Of a DNA stretch of 64,000 nt, positions 18,367 through 27,515 are shown piece by piece. Made by a program: the position numbers and the translations under genes. Numbering within the stretch: position 1 is the stretch's first letter; every line of letters starts with the position of its first letter. Source of the stretch: Hirschia litorea (lineage in GTDB: Bacteria; Pseudomonadota; Alphaproteobacteria; Caulobacterales; Hyphomonadaceae); assembly GCF_042665075.1 (NCBI RefSeq), contig NZ_JBHTBR010000005.1, positions 1,116,001 through 1,180,000 on the forward strand, given 5' to 3'. Below the pieces are notes generated by a model. It ran no database searches. It had not been told where the DNA came from and was given only the letters and a program-made list of their open reading frames with translations.

Positions 18367-19392
18367 ATGATCGCTGCACAATATTTGGGTGACTCAAAAT
18401 TTGGTATCGCTGACTCCGTGCCTGTAGCACCTAAAGCAGGTGAGGTCCGTTTAGATGTAGGCTATGTTGGGATATGTGGAACCGACATGCACATCTATCA
18501 TGGTGCGATGGATAAACGTGTGGCGCCGAAAGAAACGACAGGACATGAAGCATCTGGTATTGTTCGCGAAGTTGGTGAAGGTGTCACTGATGTAAAGGTT
18601 GGTGATCGTGTTGTTGTGCGCCCACTTGATTATTGCGGTGATTGTCCAGCATGTGATGCGGGTCACAGCCACATTTGTCACAATTTGAAATTCATGGGTG
18701 TGGATAGTGTAGGTGCGTTCCAAAGTTCATGGACTGTTAAAGCACGTACAATCCACAAATTGCCTGATACTATCGACCTGAGACAAGGTGCGTTGATCGA
18801 GCCTCTAGCTGTGGCATGTCACGATATTTCAATGGCGCGTGTGAAAGCGGGCGAGCATGTTGTTGTGTTGGGCGGTGGGCCGATTGGTCAGCTTGTTGCA
18901 GCCGTTGCGAAGGCTGAAGGCGCGGATGTTGTTATTTCGGAGATCAATGCTGATCGTCGTGCATTTGCAGAAGCAAACGGCATTAAAGCTGTTGATCCGC
19001 TAAACCAAGATTTGGTCGGTTATGTGAACGCATGGACCGGAACAAAAGGCGCGGATGTCGTGTTTGAAGTGTCGGGTGTGCAACCGGCTGTTGATGTCAT
19101 GACTGAGATCGCGGCTGTTCGCGGGCGTATCTGTATTGTGGCGATTTACCCAGCGACTGCGCCACCAAAAGTGAATTTGTTTAAATTCTTCTGGCGTGAG
19201 CTCGAATTGGTAGGTGCACGCGTTTATGAAGCTGCCGATTTTGAGAAAGCGATTGATCTTGTCTCATCTGGTAAGGTTGATATCGACAAATTTATTACCA
19301 GCGAATTTGACCTGACAAGTATTGATGAAGCGTTCCACACTTTGGCGACAAGCCCTGTGGGAATGAAGACAGTAGTGAAGTGTGGTGCCTAA
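18367..19392 (+). CDS. Zinc-dependent medium-chain dehydrogenase, probable L-KDGal 5-dehydrogenase
   Basis: This 341-residue medium-chain alcohol/sugar dehydrogenase has a catalytic zinc site at Cys37 and His60-Glu61 (TGHE). The structural zinc is held by Cys90, Cys93, Cys96 and Cys104, and NAD binds through GGGPIG. The ATG at 18367 sits nine bases after AAAGG; the in-frame TTG at 18358 touches the ribosome site and is rejected. The neighbours are the cycloisomerase (16-base gap) and a KduD-like SDR. I infer oxidation of 2-keto-3-deoxy-L-galactonate at C5 to a 2,5-diketo acid, the first half of its conversion to KDG described in agar degraders. Another sugar-acid substrate cannot be excluded. 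Confidence 0.75.
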   Translation: MIAAQYLGDSKFGIADSVPVAPKAGEVRLDVGYVGICGTDMHIYHGAMDKRVAPKETTGHEASGIVREVGEGVTDVKVGDRVVVRPLDYCGDCPACDAGHSHICHNLKFMGVDSVGAFQSSWTVKARTIHKLPDTIDLRQGALIEPLAVACHDISMARVKAGEHVVVLGGGPIGQLVAAVAKAEGADVVISEINADRRAFAEANGIKAVDPLNQDLVGYVNAWTGTKGADVVFEVSGVQPAVDVMTEIAAVRGRICIVAIYPATAPPKVNLFKFFWRELELVGARVYEAADFEKAIDLVSSGKVDIDKFITSEFDLTSIDEAFHTLATSPVGMKTVVKCGA

Positions 19393-19393
19393 A

Positions 19394-20170
19394 ATGACAA
19401 GTAACGTTCTTTCTTCCTTTTCGCTTGCTGGAAAAGTTGCGCTCGTAACAGGCTGTAAGCGCGGTATCGGTATGGGCATGGCAGTCGCATTGGCTGAAGC
19501 TGGCGCTGATGTCATCGGTGTATCGGCGAGCTTGGAAGCAAAAGACTCCGCCGTTGAAAAGGCCGTCACTGCTCTTGGACGCAAATTTTATAGCTATCAA
19601 TGTGATTTTTCAGATCGAAAAAGCCTGTATGCATTCATCGAAAAGGTGAAAGCTGACCATGCTAAGATAGATGTGTTGGTCAATAATGCAGGTACAATAT
19701 TGCGTGCACCTGCGGCAGTTCATGGCGATGATCTTTGGGATAAAGTTATTGAAGTAAACCTGAATGCTCAATTCATACTAAGCCGTGAAATTGGTGGACG
19801 CATGGTTGAGGCGGGATCTGGTAAAATTATCTTTACAGCGTCTCTCTTGTCCTATCAGGGCGGGATCACTGTGCCAGGGTATGCGGCAAGTAAAGGCGGT
19901 GTACAGCAATTGGTGATGGCACTTTCAAATGAGTGGTCGTCTAAAGGCGTAAACGTAAATGCGATTGCTCCTGGATATATTGCAACTGATAACACACAGG
20001 CATTGCAAGATGATGCTGAGCGTTCAGCAGCAATTCTGGGCCGTATTCCACAAGGTCGCTGGGGAACACCAGACGACTTTAAGGGGCCGATTGTGTTCTT
20101 AGCATCGGATGCTGCTGCCTATGTAAATGGCGCGACATTGCTTGTTGATGGCGGATGGATGGGGAGATAA
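19394..20170 (+). CDS. KduD-like SDR, KDG 5-dehydrogenase / diketo acid reductase
   Basis: This 258-residue SDR is very close to KduD in layout: FSLAGKVALVTGCKRGIG, LVNNAGTI, SYQGGITVPGYAASKGG, VNAIAPGYIATDNTQ, RIPQGRWG, and the end VNGATLLVDGGW. Catalytic residues are Ser150, Tyr163 and Lys167. KduD interconverts KDG and 2,5-diketo-3-deoxygluconate. Here the reducing direction would complete the change of 2-keto-3-deoxy-L-galactonate to KDG begun by the zinc enzyme. The ATG starts one base after the upstream stop, suggesting coupled translation. The family call is strong; the direction is inferred. Confidence 0.82.
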   Translation: MTSNVLSSFSLAGKVALVTGCKRGIGMGMAVALAEAGADVIGVSASLEAKDSAVEKAVTALGRKFYSYQCDFSDRKSLYAFIEKVKADHAKIDVLVNNAGTILRAPAAVHGDDLWDKVIEVNLNAQFILSREIGGRMVEAGSGKIIFTASLLSYQGGITVPGYAASKGGVQQLVMALSNEWSSKGVNVNAIAPGYIATDNTQALQDDAERSAAILGRIPQGRWGTPDDFKGPIVFLASDAAAYVNGATLLVDGGWMGR

Positions 20171-20173
20171 CCC

Positions 20174-21619
20174 GTGGAATTTAAGAATAATCTCAATTTT
20201 ATAAACGGCGAATATATCGCTGCGCCTACGCATGAGATCATTGAAGTTCTCAATCCTGCAACTGGTAAGGTGTTGGGCTCCATCCCAGCTTCACCAGTCG
20301 AAGAGGCCGAGAAGGCTTTACTAGCAGCAAAAGCCGCTCAGCCGGCTTGGGCGAAGATGACAGCACGTCAACGCCAAGAGATTATGCGTAAATTCGCTGC
20401 TGGTATCCGTGCGCGCAGGGACAAACTAGCAAAAATGGTGACGCTGGAGCAGGGCAAGGTGCTTGAGCTGGCGTACATTGATGTAGATGCGACTGCTAGC
20501 TTTATCGAATACGCTTGTGACAATGCGTTGACGATTTCAGGCGATATTCTACCATCGGATAACCCAGACGAGAAAATCTACATTCACAAAGTGCCGCGCG
20601 GTGTCGTTGTTGCGATTACAGCGTGGAATTTCCCTATGGCGCTTGCGGGACGTAAAATTGGCCCAGCGCTGATCACTGGGAACACAATGGTGCTTAAACC
20701 AACGCAAGAGACACCTTTGTCGTCGCTTGAATTGGGTGAAATTGCTAATGAGGCTGGCGTGCCTGCCGGTGTGTTGAACATCATTAATGGATCGGGTTCT
20801 AAAATTGGATCTTATCTGTGTGAGAGTGAGCACACAGCGATGATTACAATGACGGGATCAACTTACGCAGGTAAGCAAATCTACCAAGCTGCGGGGAAAT
20901 ATATGATCCCAGTTATGCTTGAGCTTGGTGGTAAAGCTCCATTTGTTGTGATGGATGATGCTGACCTTGAGCAAGCTGCCGATATTTTGGTGGGTGCGCG
21001 TTTCACAAACTGTGGTCAGGTGTGTACGTGTGCGGAGCGAGTGTATCTGCACGAGGATATTAAGGACAAATTCCTTGAACTATTCTTGCCAAAGGTTGCC
21101 GCGTTGAAGATTGGTGATCCTCTGGACCCAACCACAACGCTTAGCCCGAAGGTGAATGCCAAAGAGATCGAGAATATTGATCACATCGTACAGGAAAGTG
21201 TGAAGCAGGGCGGAAAAGTACTTGCTGGCGGTAAGCGCGCGAATGTTGAAGGATATGAAGGTGGTTTCTGGTATGAGCCAACTGTTCTTGAAACAGAGCA
21301 TAAAAATATTGCCGTAGAAGAAGAAACATTTGGTCCAGTGCTTCCGGTTGTGACCTTTAACACTTTGGATGAAGCGATCGCTATGGCGAGTGATAGTATT
21401 TACGGGCTTGCCGCTTACTTTTTCTCAGCGTCGCATGTGAATGTTCAGAAATTCATCAATGACATGGAGGCGGGTGAATTATACATCAACCGCCCAATGG
21501 GAGAGCAGCACCAAGGTTTCCACAATGGTTGGAAGCAATCAGGTATGGGCGGCGAAGACGGTAAGTATGGTCTTGAGCAATATCTCGAAAAGAAAACGGT
21601 TTATTTGAAAGAAGTTTAA
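20174..21619 (+). CDS. Aldehyde dehydrogenase, probable AHG dehydrogenase
   Basis: This 481-residue NAD(P)-dependent aldehyde dehydrogenase belongs to the lactaldehyde/glycolaldehyde dehydrogenase-like group. Catalytic Cys284 is in NCGQVCTCAE, the general base Glu250 in MLELGGKAP, and Asn152 in WNFP. The end FHNGWKQSGMGGEDGKYG is typical of the AldA subgroup. It starts with GTG after GGGAG, three bases from the SDR stop, and closes the operon before a strong terminator. The expected job is oxidation of 3,6-anhydro-L-galactose to anhydrogalactonate, which the first gene of the operon then isomerises. A paralog at 35449-36906 belongs to a different operon. Confidence 0.85.
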   Translation: MEFKNNLNFINGEYIAAPTHEIIEVLNPATGKVLGSIPASPVEEAEKALLAAKAAQPAWAKMTARQRQEIMRKFAAGIRARRDKLAKMVTLEQGKVLELAYIDVDATASFIEYACDNALTISGDILPSDNPDEKIYIHKVPRGVVVAITAWNFPMALAGRKIGPALITGNTMVLKPTQETPLSSLELGEIANEAGVPAGVLNIINGSGSKIGSYLCESEHTAMITMTGSTYAGKQIYQAAGKYMIPVMLELGGKAPFVVMDDADLEQAADILVGARFTNCGQVCTCAERVYLHEDIKDKFLELFLPKVAALKIGDPLDPTTTLSPKVNAKEIENIDHIVQESVKQGGKVLAGGKRANVEGYEGGFWYEPTVLETEHKNIAVEEETFGPVLPVVTFNTLDEAIAMASDSIYGLAAYFFSASHVNVQKFINDMEAGELYINRPMGEQHQGFHNGWKQSGMGGEDGKYGLEQYLEKKTVYLKEV

Positions 21620-21640
21620 CCCTGATATGTCCGTGAACTG

Positions 21641-21679
21641 GGGCTGTGAGTGTTTGATTACGTTCACAGCCCTTTTTTT
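21641..21679 (+). terminator. Rho-independent terminator after AHG operon
   Basis: GGGCTGTGA at 21641-21649 pairs with TCACAGCCC at 21664-21672 and is followed by seven T. It separates the AHG operon from the convergent GntR gene. Confidence 0.9.
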
Positions 21680-21687
21680 ATCAGTTT

Positions 21688-22296
21688 TTATTTGATGTGA
21701 GTTTCAAGGTGTTTGATTGCGGCAGGAATGTCTCTGTCTTTTAAAGCTTGAAGAATATCTAAATGCTCTTGCATGCTTTGCTCTGGTGAACAAACGCGCT
21801 GATAGTTCATGCGCATGCGTAGCACCATCGGAGTCCATAAATTCACAAGTTCATCACCACCAGCTTTATCTAGCAAGTATCTGTGAAACTCGAGGTCAAT
21901 TTCGGCAGCTTCAGTGAAATGTTCTGTTGCTAAAGCTTTTTGCATCGCATTTAGCAATGATTCCAATTGTTCAAAATCATGATCATCGAGTTTGTCTTCC
22001 AGCATTTGGAAAGCAAATATTTCAATGTTTTTGCGCAGCGTAATCATAAGGTTTTGAGTTGCCGGTGAGAGCATCTCATTTACCGTTACACCGCAATTTC
22101 TTTTGGAAACGAGCAGTCCTTCTTTTGTTAATTGAAGAAGAACGTCACGTATGGGGCCGCGTGATACACCAAAACGTTCCGCTAGTGATTCCTCGCGTAA
22201 TCTCTGTCCTGGTTCCATTTCGCCGGCAATAACATCCGTGCGGATCTGGTTCGCGATCTGTTCACGAATTGGTATAACCTGTTTCGTTTTGAGCAT
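21688..22296 (-). CDS. GntR-family regulator, FadR subfamily
   Basis: This 202-residue repressor-type protein has a winged helix at about 5-70 (IREQIANQIR, then LAERFGVSRGPIRDVLLQLTKEG) and an all-helical FCD ligand domain at about 80-200. The latter includes the metal/ligand histidines in EIDLEFHRYLL. The ATG at 22296 follows AAAGGAGC; an upstream in-frame ATG at 22344 would add 16 residues with no ribosome site. FadR-type proteins bind palindromes of the form TNGT-N-ACNA, and TTGTNNACAA sites occur before most agar genes here, including one at 22524 between this gene and the next. It is therefore my best candidate for the regional regulator. The ligand is unknown; a KDG-like acid is plausible. 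Confidence 0.85.
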   Translation of the reverse strand: MLKTKQVIPIREQIANQIRTDVIAGEMEPGQRLREESLAERFGVSRGPIRDVLLQLTKEGLLVSKRNCGVTVNEMLSPATQNLMITLRKNIEIFAFQMLEDKLDDHDFEQLESLLNAMQKALATEHFTEAAEIDLEFHRYLLDKAGGDELVNLWTPMVLRMRMNYQRVCSPEQSMQEHLDILQALKDRDIPAAIKHLETHIK

Positions 22297-22523
22297 TAGT
22301 AAAAAGCTCCTTTTAATATGTAGTTCATCTGTGGTTAGAAACACGCATCCCGCGGATAGTCATTTTGTATATTGTTTTCATCTTAATGGTAGTAATGCGC
22401 AGATTGAACGACAAGGTTTGTATGATGAATAATACTATTTTTTCTGTGTTTTCGCCAATTAATAAAACAATTGCAGATAAAAACGCCCAATAAGAGATGA
22501 AATGTTTGCTTTCAACGCTCATA

Positions 22524-22533
22524 TTGTTAACAA
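22524..22533. promoter_or_regulatory. TTGTTAACAA operator, GntR / PhoD-like intergenic region
   Basis: Perfect palindrome TTGTTAACAA, 81 bases before the PhoD-like gene and about 230 before the GntR gene. It could serve both autoregulation and control of the phosphatase. Confidence 0.55.
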
Positions 22534-22613
22534 TAATCAATATTGGGGAATAGGCAATCGGTATAAATTTATCTGATTCTCCACTGTTTATAATTTCGAT
22601 AAAGGGGAGAGAT

Positions 22614-24965
22614 ATGAGACGGCGTACTTTTATAAAGGCAGCTACGGCGAGTATGGGGGGCGCGTTAATAGCCTCGTGTGCCGGAAAACTTGCGGCTTCA
22701 AGGCCAGATATGACCGGTCTTTCTCCTATAACGCCTTCTACAGATGACGATATTCGTACATATTTAGGCGCTGATTACTGGGGAAATCGACTTCAAGATT
22801 GGCGTTATAATAATGGTCAGATTGAATGTCTGAATGATGAAAAAGACTTTGAAATCAGAACAGTATCATTGCTGACGCGCGAACTGAATAACGCGCATTC
22901 ACCGGGTAGAATATCTGCCCGCGTTCAGCCCATAGCTGAAGGTGAAGGTTTTTCCGGATTTTTGCTAGGTGTGGGTGCGGGGCGGCTAGATTATCGGGCA
23001 GCGGCACTTGCCAATCGGGTGTCGGGTGAGGGCGGTGGTTTTATGGCCGTAATCGACGATAAGGGGCAGCTCAGTTTTCGGGACTTTAGCGATAGTGAGA
23101 AGACCTTAAGCTATGAAAAATATGAAATTATTGGCGAAAATGTTTCAAATGGACTTGCTGTAAATTGGGATAATGGGGTTGTTTTAGATTGTCATATAGA
23201 TCCAGTTGAAGGTGGTTTATTTGATGTTCGGCTCATCGCCTATGACGCAAAAACGGATGCTGAGTTAGGCTTTATTGTACGTACGGGGGTGGAGTCCTAC
23301 CAGTTAGCTGGCGGTATGATGCTGCTCTCCTCTAGTGCTGTTGGCACGCAGGGGAGTCGCTGGTCCTTTGCAGATGTGCGCACGGGTGGTGACAAGATTG
23401 ATGTTGATCAATCTCGTGGGCTTGAGCCTCTAATGGGGTGCATGCATTCGCTGAATAGAAATGTCATGAAGATGACAGCTCAGTTCATGCCAATCAATTT
23501 GGATAAATATCCGCGTGCACGTCTTGAGTATAAAAAAGAGGGTGACGCAAATTGGAGCAATGGACAAACACGCGATATCGAAGATGGGTTTGTTGCGCTC
23601 TATAGGGTGGATGATTGGGATTACACAAAGAACTACAGATACAGGATTGTTTGGCCAGATAGTGATCAGACTTTGTTTGAAGGTGAGATTGTTGCTGATC
23701 CACAAAATTCCAAAGAGCTGAAGATTGCGCTTTATTCTTGCATCATTCCAACAGCACGCGCTTTGGATAGGGAGGGGATTCCCAAAAAAATTCCTCAAGA
23801 GAAAACTCTCGGACGATATACGCCTGAGAATATTTTCTTTCCGCACACGCAGGTCGTAGAAAATTGTGATGGGCATGAGCCGGATCTGTATGTTTTTTGT
23901 GGCGATCAATATTACGAAACCTATCCGGTTCGTAGGGGAAGTCACACAAAAGATGCCAAGTTAGATACGCTTTATCGTTGGTATTTGTGGTATTGGACGT
24001 ATAGGGAATCTATTCGCAATCGTCCTTCCATTATGGTCGCGGATGATCATGATGTTCTGCAAGGCAACCTCTGGGGCAATGCGGGTGATGCTTCGGAAAT
24101 GCCGAAAGAAGAAGACGGTGGCTTTAAATGGGATAAGAGCGTTGTGCGTATGGTTTACCGTATGCAGCATGGCCACAATCCTGATGCATATGATCCAACT
24201 CCGATAAAGTATGATATTCCCGTGACGTATGGGAGTTTTGTGTATGGTGGGACAAGCTTTGCGGTCGTTGAAGATCGAAAATTTAAGTCTCCACCTGACT
24301 ATGTCACCAATCCACTAGATACACGTGGCGAGTTGTTGGGAGCACGCCAAGAAGCGTTTCTCAAGGCTTGGAAAGATATGGACGTTGGTTTGCCCAAAGT
24401 GGTGATTACTGCTTCCATATGGGGTAGCCCTCAAACAGATGACAAAGGGGAACCTTTACTCGATTATGATGCTAATGGGTTTCCGCCTGACGGTCGGACG
24501 CGCGCTGTGAAACTTGTGGCGGATGCTAAAGCGCTCGTGATCGCGGGTGATCAGCATTTAGGAATGGTCGCACACCAAGGTGTAAATGATTTTGATGATG
24601 GCGCATTATTCTTTGCTGGGCCTGCCACGGCTGCATTTTGGCAGAGATGGTTTGAAGGCGGCGGCAAACTAGACAATCAATATAAAGGTGGTGCCAATAC
24701 CGGAAACTTTGTTGATACATTTGGAAATAAAATGCGCGTTTTAGCCGTTTCCAATCCCAAGGTTACGCATGCTGAGTTTGAAGCGGGCAATGAGACATGG
24801 GGTAAATTCATCGCCGACCGTGATCTTAAAAGTGAAGGTTATGGCATAATAAAAGTGCGCCATGATACGAAAGACTTCGTGTTAGAAAACTGGCCTTGGG
24901 ATGCCGATCCGAAGACCGGAAAACAATTCGATGGTTGGCCGGTTATTCACAAATATACTGTCTAG
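22614..24965 (+). CDS. PhoD-like exported metallophosphatase
   Basis: This 783-residue protein has a twin-arginine signal (RRRTFIKA) that also contains a lipobox-like IASC (Cys22), so it is exported folded. Residues about 60-270 look like a beta-sandwich of the laminin-G/concanavalin sort, with no catalytic motif that I recognise. The C-terminal half carries PhoD-type metallophosphatase blocks: CGDQYYE near 428, VADDHDV near 477, and AGDQHLG near 646. The family hydrolyses phosphate mono- or diesters. Lying alone between agar genes, with its own operator, it may act on a substituent of algal polysaccharide, but no substrate can be read. GGGGAGAG precedes the start. Confidence 0.72.
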   Translation: MRRRTFIKAATASMGGALIASCAGKLAASRPDMTGLSPITPSTDDDIRTYLGADYWGNRLQDWRYNNGQIECLNDEKDFEIRTVSLLTRELNNAHSPGRISARVQPIAEGEGFSGFLLGVGAGRLDYRAAALANRVSGEGGGFMAVIDDKGQLSFRDFSDSEKTLSYEKYEIIGENVSNGLAVNWDNGVVLDCHIDPVEGGLFDVRLIAYDAKTDAELGFIVRTGVESYQLAGGMMLLSSSAVGTQGSRWSFADVRTGGDKIDVDQSRGLEPLMGCMHSLNRNVMKMTAQFMPINLDKYPRARLEYKKEGDANWSNGQTRDIEDGFVALYRVDDWDYTKNYRYRIVWPDSDQTLFEGEIVADPQNSKELKIALYSCIIPTARALDREGIPKKIPQEKTLGRYTPENIFFPHTQVVENCDGHEPDLYVFCGDQYYETYPVRRGSHTKDAKLDTLYRWYLWYWTYRESIRNRPSIMVADDHDVLQGNLWGNAGDASEMPKEEDGGFKWDKSVVRMVYRMQHGHNPDAYDPTPIKYDIPVTYGSFVYGGTSFAVVEDRKFKSPPDYVTNPLDTRGELLGARQEAFLKAWKDMDVGLPKVVITASIWGSPQTDDKGEPLLDYDANGFPPDGRTRAVKLVADAKALVIAGDQHLGMVAHQGVNDFDDGALFFAGPATAAFWQRWFEGGGKLDNQYKGGANTGNFVDTFGNKMRVLAVSNPKVTHAEFEAGNETWGKFIADRDLKSEGYGIIKVRHDTKDFVLENWPWDADPKTGKQFDGWPVIHKYTV

Positions 24966-24974
24966 AATTTGGAC

Positions 24975-25007
24975 AAAAAAATGCGGAAGCTTGAAAAAGC
25001 TTCCGCA
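24975..25007 (-). terminator. Rho-independent terminator after GH50-2
   Basis: TGCGGAAGCTT at 24982-24992 pairs with AAGCTTCCGCA at 24997-25007. On the minus strand a run of seven T follows, so it ends the second GH50 gene. There is no T run on the plus side. Confidence 0.85.
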
Positions 25008-25036
25008 CTAAGGTTCGGGACAGGAAAGTTAAGTGC

Positions 25037-27391
25037 CTATTCGGAGGTCTCTCCGAAGCGGCGCGTGTAAAGGTTTGAGTTTACCTCTTGAGCCGCTTCA
25101 ATCATTTGATTGTAGGGCGTGTCAGTGACGGATACGAAACCGACATTGTAGTTCTCACCATCATAGGCGCGGCCAGTGATTGGAGAGTCGATGTATTGGA
25201 ACCAATGCGCACCGACAAAATAAGGATTGTCGATTACAGTGTTCATATATTCTTTGAACATGCGTGCGCGGTCGACTTGGTCTGATGCCATCACGAGGCC
25301 GGGGTGGAAGAGACCATTATCAAGTGCGCCCATGTGGAACTCACCTATAATGCTCGGCATGTCGATCTCTTCTAGGAAAGTCCACGCATTTTTGTGAGGG
25401 GCTTCTTTGTACTCATTATAGCTCATTACGTCTGAGTATTTCGTTGCCGCTCTGACGACTTCTGGCGTGCGGCCCCAGCTTGCAAAGCGTGCCCCCATAT
25501 ACATGTGGTTTGGCAAGACATCGTTTAGGGCGGCATCTACAACACGGAAATATTCAGATGCGTAAGCTTCCAACAAGATTGCATAATCTGCTTGGCGCGC
25601 TGCAGTGTGCTCGGAGATATCAATCCCATTGGATAGATCATCCCATGAGGCAAGATCTAAAGACCATGCTGTATTGAGCGCGTCTATTGTATCGTATTTC
25701 TCTTTTAAGATACGGGTAAATTCAGCTTTGGTAGGGCTATCTGCATCTGTGCGGCTGAGTGTATTAATGACGATGCCGTACTGACCTTGCGGCGTACCCA
25801 TGCGTCCCCAGCTTTTCTCATTGTCTATGAAGACACCGATACACCATTCATTACCTTGCACTTCTTCGGCGATAACACCTGCTGTGATATTTGCGCGCTC
25901 TACGAATGCGGGGTCGAATGGGTCTGGTAATGGTGACCAGAAGTCATCGCCGCTGCTGACAGTTTTGAAGTCTCCAATTATCCAACCATTAGCAAAATAG
26001 GGGTAGCGATTGTTTTGATAGAAGCTTGGGTCTACCCAGTTTCCAAATGATGTGAAGCCCCAATCGAGCATACGATCAATTGTCACTTCGCGCCAATTAT
26101 CCATATAGGATTCAGGCGTAGCTTCACCGTATTTGCGTTCAAGGTTAGCGCGGTAGAAGCTGAATGTTTCTCCTGTTTTGGAAGGGCCCGTGTGTGCGTC
26201 TCGGCGATAACCGTAATGATCCGCAAGGGCGCTGCCATATTCAGGAAGCCATTTAAACATGTCGTGGCGTAGGGTTGAGGAAATGAATTTTCCTGCAAGC
26301 GCTGAATCGGGAACGCGATTTAGGCCTTTAGAGTCTTCAGGTGTGACATCGTTTTTATCGCGTTGAACAAGGAGTTTTTGATCGAAATCTACCCCTGTCA
26401 TTGTTGATGTGTTGGACATACGGATATTTGCAATACCTGTAGAGAAGAAGAGATAACCTTCTGGATCTACAAGTGCCCACTTTCCATCAACTTTTTCGGT
26501 GCGAAAATAGCCAGTTGCTTCAAGCTTTGGTCCATTTTTCCAACCACCATATTTGGACCTGTCTGCCATTTTTCCATCCTTGATGGTGGCGAGTTCAGCT
26601 TCCATTACGGCTTTTAATTCTTTGTCATCGTGTATTTTTTGATCAAATTCGATATTCGCGTTCTGACCGTATTTATCGACAATCTTAGTGAGATAAGATG
26701 GATTTGTTTTGGGGTTAGCGATGACGCGCACATTATCAATTGTAAGTTCGCGATCGTGCAACAAGCTATCTGTGGTGATCGTAAATTCAGTAATTTGACT
26801 GACGTCCAAACCTTCAACGCCCCACATCCAAATGAATTTGGTTGCATCAATGGCGAGTGCGGATGGGTTGTCTCTTAGGCCGGTATCAAGGTCTATGTCT
26901 GCGCTTTTTAGGTCTGCAAAATAGGTCTTTGTGTCACCACGAGGAATGTTCACGCTTCGCGTGAAGGATTTTCCTGTTGCGTCTTTTGCGCCGAAAAAGA
27001 CTTGCGTGGAATAGTCACCAGGGTTTGCGATATCAAGCGCGATCCCAAGGGAGTCGTATTCGCTCCAATCCCAAGGCGTATCCGCTTTGAAGGAAAGGCC
27101 GCTATAGATATTCTCTTCTCCTTTAAGGAGAACGGATAGTTTCTTATCGGCTGTAATGCGAAGGTCTGCATTATTGCCTGAAACCTGCGTTGGAATGGTG
27201 TCTGCGTTAAAATCAAACAATATAATTTCTGATTGCTGCGTCGTGGCGGCAGGCGTCGATGTAGCGGCGGGCGTCGATACATCTTGAGTTTCTGGAGTTG
27301 TTTGCGCTTTTTGAACCGGAGCTGCGCACGATGATATCATGGCAAGCGCAGATATGCTTGTTAACAATGCCAACATGCTGCTGGATTTCAT
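25037..27391 (-). CDS. GH50 beta-agarase 2, lipoprotein
   Basis: This 784-residue GH50 enzyme has a lipobox MISSC (Cys22), a Thr/Ala/Pro-rich linker (28-55), a CBM-like beta-sandwich (about 55-230) and a catalytic barrel. The acid/base is Glu525 (IDNEKSWG) and the nucleophile Glu684 (IIGEFHMG). The start is set at 27391 because GGGAGGAAAAT immediately precedes that ATG. A longer frame from 27442 would place its first codons inside the TTGTATACAA operator and spoil the signal peptide. It appears to be a single-gene unit facing the LacI gene. About 30 residues before the catalytic glutamate it keeps FANGWIIGDFK and SPLPDPFDP, shared with the other two copies. Confidence 0.93.
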   Translation of the reverse strand: MKSSSMLALLTSISALAMISSCAAPVQKAQTTPETQDVSTPAATSTPAATTQQSEIILFDFNADTIPTQVSGNNADLRITADKKLSVLLKGEENIYSGLSFKADTPWDWSEYDSLGIALDIANPGDYSTQVFFGAKDATGKSFTRSVNIPRGDTKTYFADLKSADIDLDTGLRDNPSALAIDATKFIWMWGVEGLDVSQITEFTITTDSLLHDRELTIDNVRVIANPKTNPSYLTKIVDKYGQNANIEFDQKIHDDKELKAVMEAELATIKDGKMADRSKYGGWKNGPKLEATGYFRTEKVDGKWALVDPEGYLFFSTGIANIRMSNTSTMTGVDFDQKLLVQRDKNDVTPEDSKGLNRVPDSALAGKFISSTLRHDMFKWLPEYGSALADHYGYRRDAHTGPSKTGETFSFYRANLERKYGEATPESYMDNWREVTIDRMLDWGFTSFGNWVDPSFYQNNRYPYFANGWIIGDFKTVSSGDDFWSPLPDPFDPAFVERANITAGVIAEEVQGNEWCIGVFIDNEKSWGRMGTPQGQYGIVINTLSRTDADSPTKAEFTRILKEKYDTIDALNTAWSLDLASWDDLSNGIDISEHTAARQADYAILLEAYASEYFRVVDAALNDVLPNHMYMGARFASWGRTPEVVRAATKYSDVMSYNEYKEAPHKNAWTFLEEIDMPSIIGEFHMGALDNGLFHPGLVMASDQVDRARMFKEYMNTVIDNPYFVGAHWFQYIDSPITGRAYDGENYNVGFVSVTDTPYNQMIEAAQEVNSNLYTRRFGETSE

Positions 27392-27422
27392 ATTTTCCTC
27401 CCGACGCGTTTTTATTATTATA

Positions 27423-27432
27423 TTGTATACAA
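27423..27432. promoter_or_regulatory. TTGTATACAA operator before GH50-2
   Basis: This perfect palindrome lies 31 bases before the GH50-2 start. On the minus strand it runs straight into TATAAT, a likely -10, so it occupies the promoter spacer. An extra half site gives TTGTTAATTGTATACAA, the arrangement also seen at 41230-41246. Confidence 0.65.
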
Positions 27433-27515
27433 TTAACAACATTCGTTCAAGTTGAACAAAAAATCAATAGCTAATTAAGGGTAGATTGCGTGCGTTAGAG
27501 GTGGGGTCGTGTGCT

